9,217 nt of DNA from Gammaproteobacteria bacterium (GTDB taxonomy: Bacteria; Pseudomonadota; Gammaproteobacteria; Pseudomonadales; Azotimanducaceae): assembly GCA_026706425.1 (NCBI GenBank), contig JAPOYW010000304.1, positions 1 through 9,217 of the forward strand. The letters run 5' to 3'. Made by a program: the position numbers and the translations under genes. Shown piece after piece: positions 1 to 6,312 of this stretch. Numbering within the stretch: position 1 is the first letter of the stretch; each line of letters starts with the position of its first letter. A model generated the notes under the pieces. It was not told the DNA's origin and ran no database searches. It saw only the letters and a list, made by a program, of their open reading frames with translations.

Positions 1-102
1 TCATTGCGCAAGTATAGCCAACGTCATCGGCGAAACGCTGTCGGCAGAGTGGAAACAAAGCCGAGAACCGAGGAAGCCTTGCGGCGCGTTTGCGGCGGCG
101 CC

Positions 103-183
103 CTAGTCGGCCTCGACTAGCGCTCGCGTGGCCTCCAGGAGTTCCTCGAAGGGCGGCCGCGTCCGGTAGTCCTCCTGGGCCAT
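103..183 (-). CDS. 26-codon ORF with strong expression signals; possible small protein or truncated gene
   Basis: Function not recognised. The minus strand reads ATG at 183 to TAG at 105-103, starting MAQEDYRTRPPFEELL and ending in ALVEAD. The codons are mostly G/C in third position, as in the real genes here. A GGGAGG ribosome site (190-195) lies 6 nt before the ATG, and a near-consensus promoter lies just upstream at 210-238, so initiation looks genuine. The short length is odd. In-frame read-through of the stop gives a further unremarkable 34 codons ending at the window edge (TGA at 3-1), and I see no convincing continuation in the other two frames of 1-102. It may be the 5' stub of a gene lost by deletion, a small protein, or a leader peptide for something outside the window. 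Bases 1-102 otherwise show nothing I can name. Confidence 0.4.
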   Translation of the reverse strand: MAQEDYRTRPPFEELLEATRALVEAD

Positions 184-209
184 GTCCAACCTCCCAAGAA
201 AGTCGCGTC

Positions 210-238
210 ATTATCCGCCCCTCGGCTCAGCCTGTCAG
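210..238 (-). promoter_or_regulatory. Strong sigma70-like promoter, minus strand
   Basis: Read on the minus strand: -35 CTGACA (238-233, 5/6 to TTGACA), a 17-nt spacer, and -10 GATAAT (215-210, 5/6 to TATAAT). The expected transcription start is near 203, leaving about 20 nt of leader that contains the GGGAGG ribosome site of the 26-codon ORF. It is the best consensus match in the window and is oriented away from the hydrolase gene. Confidence 0.6.
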
Positions 239-275
239 TACCATGCCGACGCGCGACGGACGCAACCGGACACTT

Positions 276-284
276 TGCTAAGAT
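276..284 (+). promoter_or_regulatory. Extended -10 promoter candidate for the alpha/beta hydrolase
   Basis: TGCTAAGAT combines a TGn extension with a TAAGAT -10 box (4/6). No good -35 is present at 16-18 nt upstream, which is tolerated by extended -10 promoters. The predicted start near 291 gives a leader of about 40 nt before the ATG at 331. It is divergent from the stronger promoter at 210-238, so regulators bound between them could affect both. Confidence 0.4.
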
Positions 285-330
285 TTCCCGCCTTCGCTCC
301 AGTGCGGGCCAAGAGGAGACATCGCGTTCC

Positions 331-1224
331 ATGGCGAGATTCAACGCCGGCTGCGGCGAGATCTACTTCGAGCACCGCGGCGCCCGGGCCGACCCGCGCG
401 TGCTGTTCGTGCACGGCTTGGGATGCCAACTCGTGCAATGGCCGGATTCGCTGGTCGACGGCATCGTCGACGCGGGGTTCTGCGCCGTGATGTTCGACAA
501 CCGCGACATCGGCCTCTCGGAGGGACCGGCCGAACCGGCACCCTCCGTGGAAGCCCTGCTCGCGGCCCAGGCCGACCCATCGGCGTTCACGCCTGCCTAT
601 ACACTCTCCGACATGGCCGACGACGTGGTGGCGCTGCTCGATCACCTAGGTCAGGGCGGCGCGCACGTCATCGGCCTGTCCATGGGCGGGATGATCAGCC
701 AGAGGCTCGCCATCGAGCATCCCGAGCGCGTCTACAGTCTCACGTCGATCATGTCGACGACGGGCAATCGCGAACTACCCGGACCCCCCGACGAAGTGGT
801 CGGCGCGCTGATCACCACCGTCTCCGGCGCCGACACCGAGACCATCGTCGCCCAGAACATCCAGGCCGCGAAGGTCTTCGGCGGACCGCACTACGACTCG
901 GAAATCCACGGCATCGGGCGTTTCGCGCGAATCGCCGTGGAGCGCGCCCACCGGCCCGAGGGCGTCATGCGGCAACTCGGCGCGATACTCGCGGCCGAGG
1001 ACCGGCGCGAGGCTCTTGCCAACGTGGAAGTGCCGACGCTGGTCATTCACGGGAACGCCGATCCGTTGGTGCCGGTGGAAGCCGGCCGCGACACGGCTGC
1101 GGCCATACCCGGTGCCGAGTACGTCGAGATCGACAAGCTCGGACACGACCTCCCAGAGCCCGTGATCGGGGACATGGTCGAGGCGATCACGGCCCATCTC
1201 CGCGCCGTGGAAGTGAGCCGTTGA
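331..1224 (+). CDS. Alpha/beta hydrolase (RdmC-like esterase/thioesterase fold)
   Basis: A 297-residue soluble serine hydrolase. The fold is clear: the oxyanion-loop motif VHGLG at residues 27-31, the strand/turn MFDNRDIGLS (54-63) typical of RdmC/methylesterase-like members, the nucleophile elbow GLSMGG with Ser117, the acid Asp244 in HGNADPLVP, and the base His272 in KLGHDLP. The length matches the family. There is no signal peptide, so it is cytoplasmic. The start is the only sensible ATG; GAGGAG at 313-318 lies 12 nt upstream, a rather long spacing. Substrate is not determinable. The nearby acyl-CoA genes suggest an ester or thioester intermediate (inference). Its 3' end overlaps the convergent lytic transglycosylase remnant by 38 nt, and no terminator is visible between them. 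Confidence 0.88.
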   Translation: MARFNAGCGEIYFEHRGARADPRVLFVHGLGCQLVQWPDSLVDGIVDAGFCAVMFDNRDIGLSEGPAEPAPSVEALLAAQADPSAFTPAYTLSDMADDVVALLDHLGQGGAHVIGLSMGGMISQRLAIEHPERVYSLTSIMSTTGNRELPGPPDEVVGALITTVSGADTETIVAQNIQAAKVFGGPHYDSEIHGIGRFARIAVERAHRPEGVMRQLGAILAAEDRREALANVEVPTLVIHGNADPLVPVEAGRDTAAAIPGAEYVEIDKLGHDLPEPVIGDMVEAITAHLRAVEVSR

Positions 1225-1604
1225 GCGCTGCATCGTCGCCCGCGCCGACCTCCGCGAGCCGGTCGAAATGGTCCACGTACGCACCATATCGATCACGGAT
1301 CTCCCGCACGTATCGGGTGACCTCGGTGCCGCGAACGTACCCGTAGACCGATTCCCGCGCGTATTCGGGTTCGGCAAGCTTCAACATCGCCCGCTCGACG
1401 TTGTCGAACCATAGCGATTCGTCGAGGTTCAGCCGGCGCGCCAGGCGGCGACCGTCGCGGATGTGTCCGGCGCCCGCGTTGTAGGCGCCGAGCGCGAACC
1501 AGAGCTGCTCGCCGACGGGCAGATCCGGGAACCGCTCCCGGGTCCAGGCCAGGTAGCCGACTCCGGCCGCGATGCCGACCTCGCTACCAAGACCTCCAGA
1601 CGCG
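1187..1604 (-). pseudogene. 5'-truncated MltF-type lytic transglycosylase (C-terminal part of SLT domain)
   Basis: The minus-strand frame from about 1604 to a TGA at 1189-1187 encodes the distal part of a soluble lytic transglycosylase domain: GIAAGVGYL, then WFALGAYNAGAGHIRDGRRL, then WFDNVERAML and YGYVRGTEVTRYVREI. These blocks match the C-terminal half of MltF-type peptidoglycan lyases. The N-terminal half, with the catalytic Glu and the GLMQ-type motif, is absent. The frame has no usable start: the first ATG lies deep inside at MLKLAEPEY. Homology begins abruptly just after the stop of the upstream lipoprotein and is +1 relative to that gene's frame. I read it as a deletion remnant rather than an active enzyme. 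A real gene using a lipoprotein frameshift is less likely, because the two parts do not look like one MltF protein. Confidence 0.72.
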
Positions 1605-1607
1605 ACA

Positions 1608-2150
1608 TCAGTCCTCGTAGAGCTCGCCGTCCGGCAGTTCTTCGGGCGGCAGTTCCCACGACTCGGCAGCTTCCTCCCACGCCGCCAGCTCCGACTTGAG
1701 CGCCCAATCGCCGCGGCCATCGCGCCGAAACAGCAGGTAGTACCCGCGGTCCCCGGCACCGAAAACCTCGACGCAAAGCAGCGCGTCGTCTCCCGCCAGT
1801 CCGACGCGGGAAAGAGATACGACGGGCATTCCGCGACGTGCGCGGATCGTCTCGGGGTCCACATTGCCGTCGTCAAGGAGAAGCCTCTGCGCATGCCGAT
1901 CGAAGTCGAGCCCGCCGGCATCGCGCGCATTCGCCGCCCGGTACGCGGCCCACGCGGCCGGGGGCACAGCCACCTTCGTTCCACGGCAATCGCTCGGTCG
2001 ACTGGCCACGACCACCTTGCCCATCCGGACCAGGACCGAGTCCACCAGGACATCGACCACATCCTGTTCGCGGGGCGGCGGCAAGTCCTGCTGGCAGCCG
2101 GCGAGGAGCACTGCGAGTGCTCCGCAGCATTGCGGAACGAGGTACTTCAA
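1608..2150 (-). CDS. Small predicted lipoprotein, function unknown
   Basis: A 180-residue protein with a classical lipoprotein signal: MKYLVPQCCGALAVLLAGC, lipobox LLAGC with lipidated Cys19, followed by a Pro-rich linker. The mature part, about 160 residues, is acidic and ends in EELPDGELYED; I recognise no domain. The start is TTG at 2150-2148, which overlaps the TGA of the CoA-transferase as TTGA, so translation is probably coupled. GAGAG about 8 nt upstream can serve as the ribosome site. Two further cysteines sit in the signal peptide. Its stop is only 3 nt from where the transglycosylase homology begins, so the deletion that removed that gene's 5' end may also have altered this C-terminus. 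It is expected on the cell-envelope membrane. Confidence 0.7.
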   Translation of the reverse strand: MKYLVPQCCGALAVLLAGCQQDLPPPREQDVVDVLVDSVLVRMGKVVVASRPSDCRGTKVAVPPAAWAAYRAANARDAGGLDFDRHAQRLLLDDGNVDPETIRARRGMPVVSLSRVGLAGDDALLCVEVFGAGDRGYYLLFRRDGRGDWALKSELAAWEEAAESWELPPEELPDGELYED

Positions 2151-4489
2151 ACGGGCTCTCGTGCCGCGACGGTCCGATCCGCGATCAGCGCGTCGATTTC
2201 AGCGGTCGAGTGGCCGAGTTCCTCGAGGAGCGCCACGGTGGCCCCACCCATCGCACCGGTTCCCGGGTAGTCGTCGCCCCTGGAAAAGCGAACCATCGGA
2301 CCGTTGCGGAAGTAGTCGCCCCAGTCCGGGTGGACGGCCTGCACGCGCAACTCCTCCACGCCGCAATGTTCGTCTTCGAGCAGGAACGCCGGCGGCTGCA
2401 GCCCATCCGCGCGCACGCAGCCGATGCCTTTCGTCGCCAGGCGAGCTTCGAAATCGTCGGCATTGCCGGCGGCGAAGACGTCGCCGAGCACGTTCTCCAA
2501 ATCGGCGGCATCGCGGTCGGCCTCGAGATGCAATTCCTCGCGCAGGACGGTCCATTCGTCGTCGGTCGCGATCATCAGGAACACCCAGCCGTCGGCGCAT
2601 CGGTAGAGTCGATGCAGCGGTCCCAGTCCGTAGCCGTCCTTGTCCACCCCGGGACGTTCGGGTTTGCCCTCGTAGCTTAGGAAATCGTCCCAGTTGGCAT
2701 ACGCGTTGGCCCCGAACATGTCGACGAAGACCTTCTGGCCCCGGCCGTGGACGCGCCGTGCGGCAAGACCCAGCAAGGCCGTCGTCGCGACCACCATGGA
2801 CATGTTGGGATCGGGGTTCACCTCGTTGGCCCGCAGCAGCTTGCGCGCCGTCTCGCGCAGTTCCGCGTTGTCCGGAGCCTCATCCTCCGGCGGCAGGCCG
2901 CCCAGTTGCCAGACCACGCCGCCGAGCGCGGCACCGGGGATGGGATGCGTCGAAGGCCGCTTGGCACCCGGCCCGTTCGGACCGTAGCCGTTCGCGGAGA
3001 CGTACACGAGGCCGGGATTCACGGCCGACAACTGCTCGTAGCCGATACCGAGTCGCTCAGGGACACCCATCCGGTAGTTGTGGATCCAGATGTCGGCCTT
3101 CGCCGCCAACGACTGCGCGATGCGTTGGCCGTCGGCGGACTTGAGGTCGAGGCTGATGCACTCCTTGCCGGCGTTGCATTTCGACGCCCCGAAGCCGTGG
3201 AACATGGATCGGAACGGATCGCCCGTCAGCGGCTCGATCTTGATGACCCGCGCGCCTAGGTCGGCGAGCGTCGCGGCGGCGAGGTGGGCGGCGATGATGG
3301 TCGCGCTCTCCACGACGGTCACCCCGGCCAGCGGTTTGGCGGATTTGTCCCCCGCGCCTGCCATGGTCGCAACGGGCCGTGGCTCGATGGCGTCGAACGT
3401 CGTTTCGGCCGCTGCGGCACCGACTTCGCCGGGCGATTCGGTGAGGTTGGCCAACAACCCGAGCTGCGTCACGCCGTCGCGTTCGACGGCGTGGCCATTG
3501 GCCGTGACATCCGCGTCGACCCGCGCCTCCTGGGTCGTCTGGTAGGGGTGCGAGGCGACGCCCCCGTCGGCGACGAAGATATCCGTCCATTCGGCCAGCG
3601 TCTTCGACTGCATGTGTTCGAAGAGGGTGTCGCGGAACTCTTCGACCGCCTGCCGAGGCCAGCGGAACGGATCGCCCGGGTGCTCGCTTTGCGCGATGAC
3701 GGCGTCGAGCCCGGAAGCCCGGAAGAAATTGTCGAGGAGGTGCGGCAGCAGGTTGCCGAGCTGCAGCCATTTGCCGTCCTTGGTGCGCACCGGGTGGTAG
3801 TTGAAGGTCGGCATCGACACGGTTCGGTCGCGGGTGACCTTGGGCCGTTCCAAGATGCCCTTTTCCCACAGTTGGGCCATCGCCATGATGCCCATCTCGT
3901 AGGGCATCATGCCGCGCAAGAGCGACGTGTCGAAGGTGAACCCGTGGCCCGTCGCCTCGCGTCCGATCAGGGCCGCCAGGAGGCCAAAGGCCGCACTCTG
4001 CGCCGTGGCGTGGGTGCCGACCTGCAGCGCCGCGTAGTTGGGGCCCGGCCGGTCCGCGACGCCGGCGAAATTGAGCATTCGACCCGATTTCGCGGCAACC
4101 ACCGGCTCGTAGGCGGGATAGTTCGCGTAGGGGCCGTCTTCGCCAAATCCCGACACGATGCCCAGCACGAGGTCGGGTCGGCCCAGGGATTCGGCATCGA
4201 GGCCGAGGGCGTCCCGGGCCCTGCGACCCAGGTTCGTCAACACGGCGTCCGCCGATTCGTCGATCAGGCTACGCAGCGCCGCTACGTCGCCCGAATCGTG
4301 GAGATCCGCTTCGACGATCCGTTTGCCCCGGGTCCATAGCGGCCAGGATCCCATGCCCCGGAACGGGTCGCCCCCCTTTGGCACCACCTTGACGACATCC
4401 GCACCGAAATCGGCCAACACCATGGTCGCCAGACCCGTGACCGGGCCGACGCCCAGTTCGACAACGCGGAAACGGGATAGCGGAACCAT
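2147..4489 (-). CDS. Double-length class III (CaiB/BaiF-type) CoA-transferase
   Basis: 780 residues, about twice the usual 380-430 for the family, made of two complete CoA-transferase III units in tandem. Unit 1 (about 5-365) starts FRVVELGVGPVTGLATMVLADFGADVVKV. Unit 2 (about 385-775) starts AGVTVVESATIIAAHLAAATLADLGARVIKIE, followed by GDPFRSM and LDLKSADG. The catalytic Asp position is kept in both: Asp187 in GFTFDTSLL and Asp590 in VFVDMFGAN. Family enzymes move CoA between carboxylic acids through aspartyl-CoA anhydride intermediates and normally work as interlocked homodimers, so this is probably a single-chain pseudo-dimer. Donor and acceptor are unknown. The ATG at 4489 has only a weak ribosome site (GGAT about 10 nt upstream). 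The lipoprotein gene overlaps its stop. Confidence 0.9.
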   Translation of the reverse strand: MVPLSRFRVVELGVGPVTGLATMVLADFGADVVKVVPKGGDPFRGMGSWPLWTRGKRIVEADLHDSGDVAALRSLIDESADAVLTNLGRRARDALGLDAESLGRPDLVLGIVSGFGEDGPYANYPAYEPVVAAKSGRMLNFAGVADRPGPNYAALQVGTHATAQSAAFGLLAALIGREATGHGFTFDTSLLRGMMPYEMGIMAMAQLWEKGILERPKVTRDRTVSMPTFNYHPVRTKDGKWLQLGNLLPHLLDNFFRASGLDAVIAQSEHPGDPFRWPRQAVEEFRDTLFEHMQSKTLAEWTDIFVADGGVASHPYQTTQEARVDADVTANGHAVERDGVTQLGLLANLTESPGEVGAAAAETTFDAIEPRPVATMAGAGDKSAKPLAGVTVVESATIIAAHLAAATLADLGARVIKIEPLTGDPFRSMFHGFGASKCNAGKECISLDLKSADGQRIAQSLAAKADIWIHNYRMGVPERLGIGYEQLSAVNPGLVYVSANGYGPNGPGAKRPSTHPIPGAALGGVVWQLGGLPPEDEAPDNAELRETARKLLRANEVNPDPNMSMVVATTALLGLAARRVHGRGQKVFVDMFGANAYANWDDFLSYEGKPERPGVDKDGYGLGPLHRLYRCADGWVFLMIATDDEWTVLREELHLEADRDAADLENVLGDVFAAGNADDFEARLATKGIGCVRADGLQPPAFLLEDEHCGVEELRVQAVHPDWGDYFRNGPMVRFSRGDDYPGTGAMGGATVALLEELGHSTAEIDALIADRTVAAREPV

Positions 4490-4518
4490 GGCGGAACTCG
4501 ATCCGGGACAAGCGGCAA

Positions 4519-4547
4519 ACTGTGCGCGAGCGAACAGACCGGGTCAA
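4519..4547 (-). promoter_or_regulatory. Candidate promoter of the CoA-transferase unit
   Basis: On the minus strand: -35 TTGACC (4547-4542, 5/6), a 17-nt spacer, and a weak -10 CACAGT (4524-4519, 3/6). The predicted start near 4512 gives a leader of about 23 nt to the ATG at 4489. The promoter lies wholly outside the 181-bp inverted-repeat element, 8 bp from its left target repeat. Confidence 0.4.
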
Positions 4548-4554
4548 CCGCGCC

Positions 4555-4563
4555 GACGACACA
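4555..4563 (+). repeat. Left 9-bp target-site duplication (GACGACACA)
   Basis: GACGACACA directly abuts the left terminal inverted repeat. An identical copy directly abuts the right one at 4745-4753. A perfect 9-bp match placed exactly at both ends of an inverted-repeat element is the usual scar of transposition. Confidence 0.8.
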
Positions 4564-4601
4564 GGGTGTACGACAAATCCTTGGTGAGTGACCACTTACC
4601 T
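4564..4601 (+). repeat. Left 38-bp terminal inverted repeat
   Basis: Outer part GGGTGTACGACAAATC, inner part an 18-bp near-palindrome GGTGAGTGACCACTTACC (4583-4600). It pairs with 4707-4744 with seven mismatches. Most of these fall in the inner palindrome; the outer 16 bases differ at one position. Confidence 0.8.
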
Positions 4602-4706
4602 CGACGTGGACGTCGAATCAGGCGATGAGGCGGTCCAACCCGCAAGCCCCGTTCTACCTGCGCTACGGACGGATCGACCGGCAAGTGACCGAAGTGTTCG
4701 GATTGC

Positions 4707-4744
4707 AGGTTAGCGTTCGCTTACCAACGATTTGTCGTGCACCC
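4707..4744 (-). repeat. Right 38-bp terminal inverted repeat
   Basis: On the plus strand it reads the 18-bp near-palindrome GGTTAGCGTTCGCTTACC (4708-4725) and then GATTTGTCGTGCACCC to the end at 4744. Both copies keep the palindrome pattern GGTNAGYG-NN-CRCTNACC even though the bases differ. That suggests a protein-binding site, either for a transposase or for a regulator. Confidence 0.8.
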
Positions 4745-4753
4745 GACGACACA
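4745..4753 (+). repeat. Right 9-bp target-site duplication (GACGACACA)
   Basis: A perfect copy of 4555-4563, immediately outside the right inverted repeat. Confidence 0.8.
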
Positions 4754-4769
4754 CCGCGCCCCCGAGCGC

Positions 4770-4787
4770 ATGTTGACCATGTTGACC
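4770..4787 (+). repeat. Tandem 9-bp repeat ATGTTGACC x2
   Basis: Two perfect head-to-tail copies. Each includes a TTGACC -35-like box, and the second copy supplies the -35 of the promoter for the downstream lipoprotein. It may be a simple slippage duplication or a repeated binding site. Confidence 0.7.
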
Positions 4788-4810
4788 CTGCTGGAGACGC
4801 TGACGATACT
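4782..4810 (+). promoter_or_regulatory. Candidate promoter of the 4842 lipoprotein gene
   Basis: -35 TTGACC (4782-4787, 5/6), a 17-nt spacer, -10 GATACT (4805-4810, 4/6). The predicted start near 4817 is about 25 nt before the ATG at 4842. This excludes the upstream in-frame ATGs (4770, 4779) and any start inside the mobile element. Confidence 0.5.
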
Positions 4811-4841
4811 GTCCGGCACTACCGTTTATGCGGATGGGAAG

Positions 4842-5645
4842 ATGGCCCGGATTGGCGGTGGCGTTGCGCTGCTGGCGAATATCGTCGCGTACGTCGTGCT
4901 CACAGGATGCGACAACTTCGAACACGCCCTGACTTGGGACGATAGTCCTGCCGCCGACGGCCTGGTCGGATCCTGGCGGGCCGTCGAAGGTGACGACACC
5001 GGGACCGTGGCCGAAGTATCGCCCACGGACGATGGCGCACTTCGCATCCACCTCAAGCACGCCAACGGCAATTCCAAGGCGAAATTCGTCGCAGACCTGC
5101 TCGCAACCGAATCGGTGCATGTGCTTCAGATCCGGATGAAGACCTACGAGGGCAAAGACGCAACCCGCCGAGGATTCCGATTCAGGCGCGCCACGTTCGC
5201 AGGCAACGAGTTGATCTTGCAGCAACCTGACGTCCACATGTTAGGCAGGCTCGCCGAAGAGGCGTATACGGATGCGGGCGTCCAAATGAAGGCTGAGACA
5301 ATCGCGGGTTGCCTAGGCGACGACATGACCAACAGCCTATTAGGTCTGTTCTGGGGCTACCTCGCCGAGGACCTGGACGATGATCTGCGGGCAAAGGTCC
5401 TGACAGGGCTGAGCAATGAACCGCCTGCGGAGGCCGAAGCGGAACTGGCGCAACTCGCCGACCTCGAGGTCGACCCCTACAAGGTCCTGTCGCAGCTGCG
5501 GCCGTGCATTGCGCGTCATCTACCCAGCGAGCTGCTCGGGGAGCTATTCCGACTGTATGCGGACCTGGTCTTCGGAGGGAAGGTCGACCGGTACGCGCGA
5601 GACGATCAAGTCACCGTGAACTCGATCCTTCCGAAATCCCCGTAG
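4842..5645 (+). CDS. Predicted lipoprotein of unknown function
   Basis: 267 residues from the chosen ATG. The frame is open upstream to 4737, but starting at 4842 places a lipoprotein signal exactly at the N-terminus: MARIGGGVALL..AYVVLTGC, lipobox VLTGC with Cys23. A promoter at 4782-4810 fits this start. The ribosome site is weak (GGA 8-10 nt upstream). Residues 40-130 look beta-rich and begin GLVGSWRAVEG, a G-x-W pattern reminiscent of lipocalin-like barrels, but this is only a resemblance. Residues 131-250 are largely helical with acidic stretches. I do not recognise the family. Codon use is GC-rich in third positions like its neighbours, so it is probably a real gene. Its last 40 nt overlap the end of the convergent hydratase gene. 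Confidence 0.7.
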   Translation: MARIGGGVALLANIVAYVVLTGCDNFEHALTWDDSPAADGLVGSWRAVEGDDTGTVAEVSPTDDGALRIHLKHANGNSKAKFVADLLATESVHVLQIRMKTYEGKDATRRGFRFRRATFAGNELILQQPDVHMLGRLAEEAYTDAGVQMKAETIAGCLGDDMTNSLLGLFWGYLAEDLDDDLRAKVLTGLSNEPPAEAEAELAQLADLEVDPYKVLSQLRPCIARHLPSELLGELFRLYADLVFGGKVDRYARDDQVTVNSILPKSP

Positions 5646-6310
5646 TCGGCGACATAGTGCCCGGGCACCGCAGGATGGATGCCCCCGCAGGCACCCGTGC
5701 TGAACAACATGCCACCCTCGACCCCTAGACCCCGTTCACGCGCCTCGGTCAGCATCCACGCAAGTGCCGCGTGGGGTCCTCCCAAGGCATCGGAAGCCGG
5801 CGCCGAACACACCTCCTCGCCGTCCCGCGTCAAGGTGATCTGGACATCCCCGTAGGAGTCCCGTAGCGGCCGCTGCTCGCCGACGATGTAGCGGTCGGAG
5901 GCTATATTGCAGGCGACGAGATTGGCCCCGTTCCGGTCTTCCTCGTCCGCGAACGCCATGCGCGGCACCTCGATCACCGGTCCGGCAGTCTTCGGCGCGC
6001 CGTCTTCGTCGACGACGAGGCCGATCTCGCATTCGAGACTGACTCCCGGCGCACTCTGGAATGTCGCCCCCGGGGCGAGTCGACCGGATTCGTAGAGGCT
6101 CCCGATCAACGGATGGGTGAGACCGAACGCCTGCTGCCCCGCCGCAGCCGTCATCCCCGCCTTCAGCCCCGCAACGGTGCCGTCGGACACGGCGGCGACG
6201 ACTTTCTTCTGCAATGCGTAGGCATCCTCCAGGGTGAGGCCGGCGGGCATCTTCGGGAGAAGGCCCCCGTCCCGGATCGCTGCCGCCATGTTGGCTGCTA
6301 GATCCCCCAT
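5606..6310 (-). CDS. 2-keto-4-pentenoate hydratase/4-oxalocrotonate decarboxylase-family protein (FAH superfamily)
   Basis: 234 residues, somewhat shorter than the usual 255-270. Conserved blocks follow the MhpD/DmpE/DmpH family: GLKAGMT with Lys50, the metal-binding pair Glu93 and Glu95 in SLECEIGLVV, a third probable ligand Glu114 in PVIEVPR, NIASDRYIVG (135-144), and the C-terminal PGHYVADYGDFGRIEF (216-231). The segment between Glu95 and Glu114 is about 12 residues shorter than I recall for MhpD. Family members add water to, or decarboxylate, 2-keto unsaturated acids in meta-cleavage pathways, using a divalent metal in the cytoplasm. The true substrate is uncertain. The ATG is 2 nt beyond the TAG of the acyl-CoA dehydrogenase with no clear ribosome site, so it is probably translationally coupled. 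No ring-cleavage dioxygenase is in view. Confidence 0.75.
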   Translation of the reverse strand: MGDLAANMAAAIRDGGLLPKMPAGLTLEDAYALQKKVVAAVSDGTVAGLKAGMTAAAGQQAFGLTHPLIGSLYESGRLAPGATFQSAPGVSLECEIGLVVDEDGAPKTAGPVIEVPRMAFADEEDRNGANLVACNIASDRYIVGEQRPLRDSYGDVQITLTRDGEEVCSAPASDALGGPHAALAWMLTEARERGLGVEGGMLFSTGACGGIHPAVPGHYVADYGDFGRIEFTVT

Positions 6311-6312
6311 GG

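Larger units (their letters stand above)
4564..4744. mobile_element. 181-bp MITE-like non-autonomous transposable element
   Basis: The element begins GGGTGTACGAC and ends GTCGTGCACCC. Its 38-bp terminal inverted repeats match at 31 of 38 positions, and it is flanked by perfect 9-bp direct repeats. The core (4602-4706, 105 bp) has no transposase gene. It contains a perfect-arm palindrome TCGACGTGGACGTCGA (4601-4616, first base shared with the repeat) and a small hairpin CCGAA-GTG-TTCGG (4689-4701). Terminal G-runs with 8-9 bp duplications are seen in IS256-like families among others, but I cannot assign a family. It sits between two divergent promoters and disrupts neither. Removing it and one duplication would leave the two -35 boxes about 35 bp apart. 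An alternative is a symmetric regulatory region, but that would not explain the flanking direct repeats. Confidence 0.75.

Noticed and set aside
1864..4339. Long plus-strand ORFs (1864-3144 and 3284-4339) opposite the CoA-transferase
   Set aside because: They are antisense to a gene with strong family motifs. Their translations are Arg/Pro/Ser-rich or lack motifs, as expected of open shadow frames in GC-rich DNA.
4564..4744. The 38-bp inverted repeats read only as twin operators of a divergent promoter
   Set aside because: Operators would not explain exact 9-bp direct repeats at both outer ends, and the real promoter candidates lie outside the element. A binding role for the inner palindromes is kept as a separate finding.
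4625..4945. Plus-strand ORF starting inside the MITE core (MRRSNPQAPFYLRYG...)
   Set aside because: It runs through the terminal repeat and out of frame into the start of the lipoprotein gene. The first 35 residues look protein-like, but there is no ribosome site or recognisable domain.
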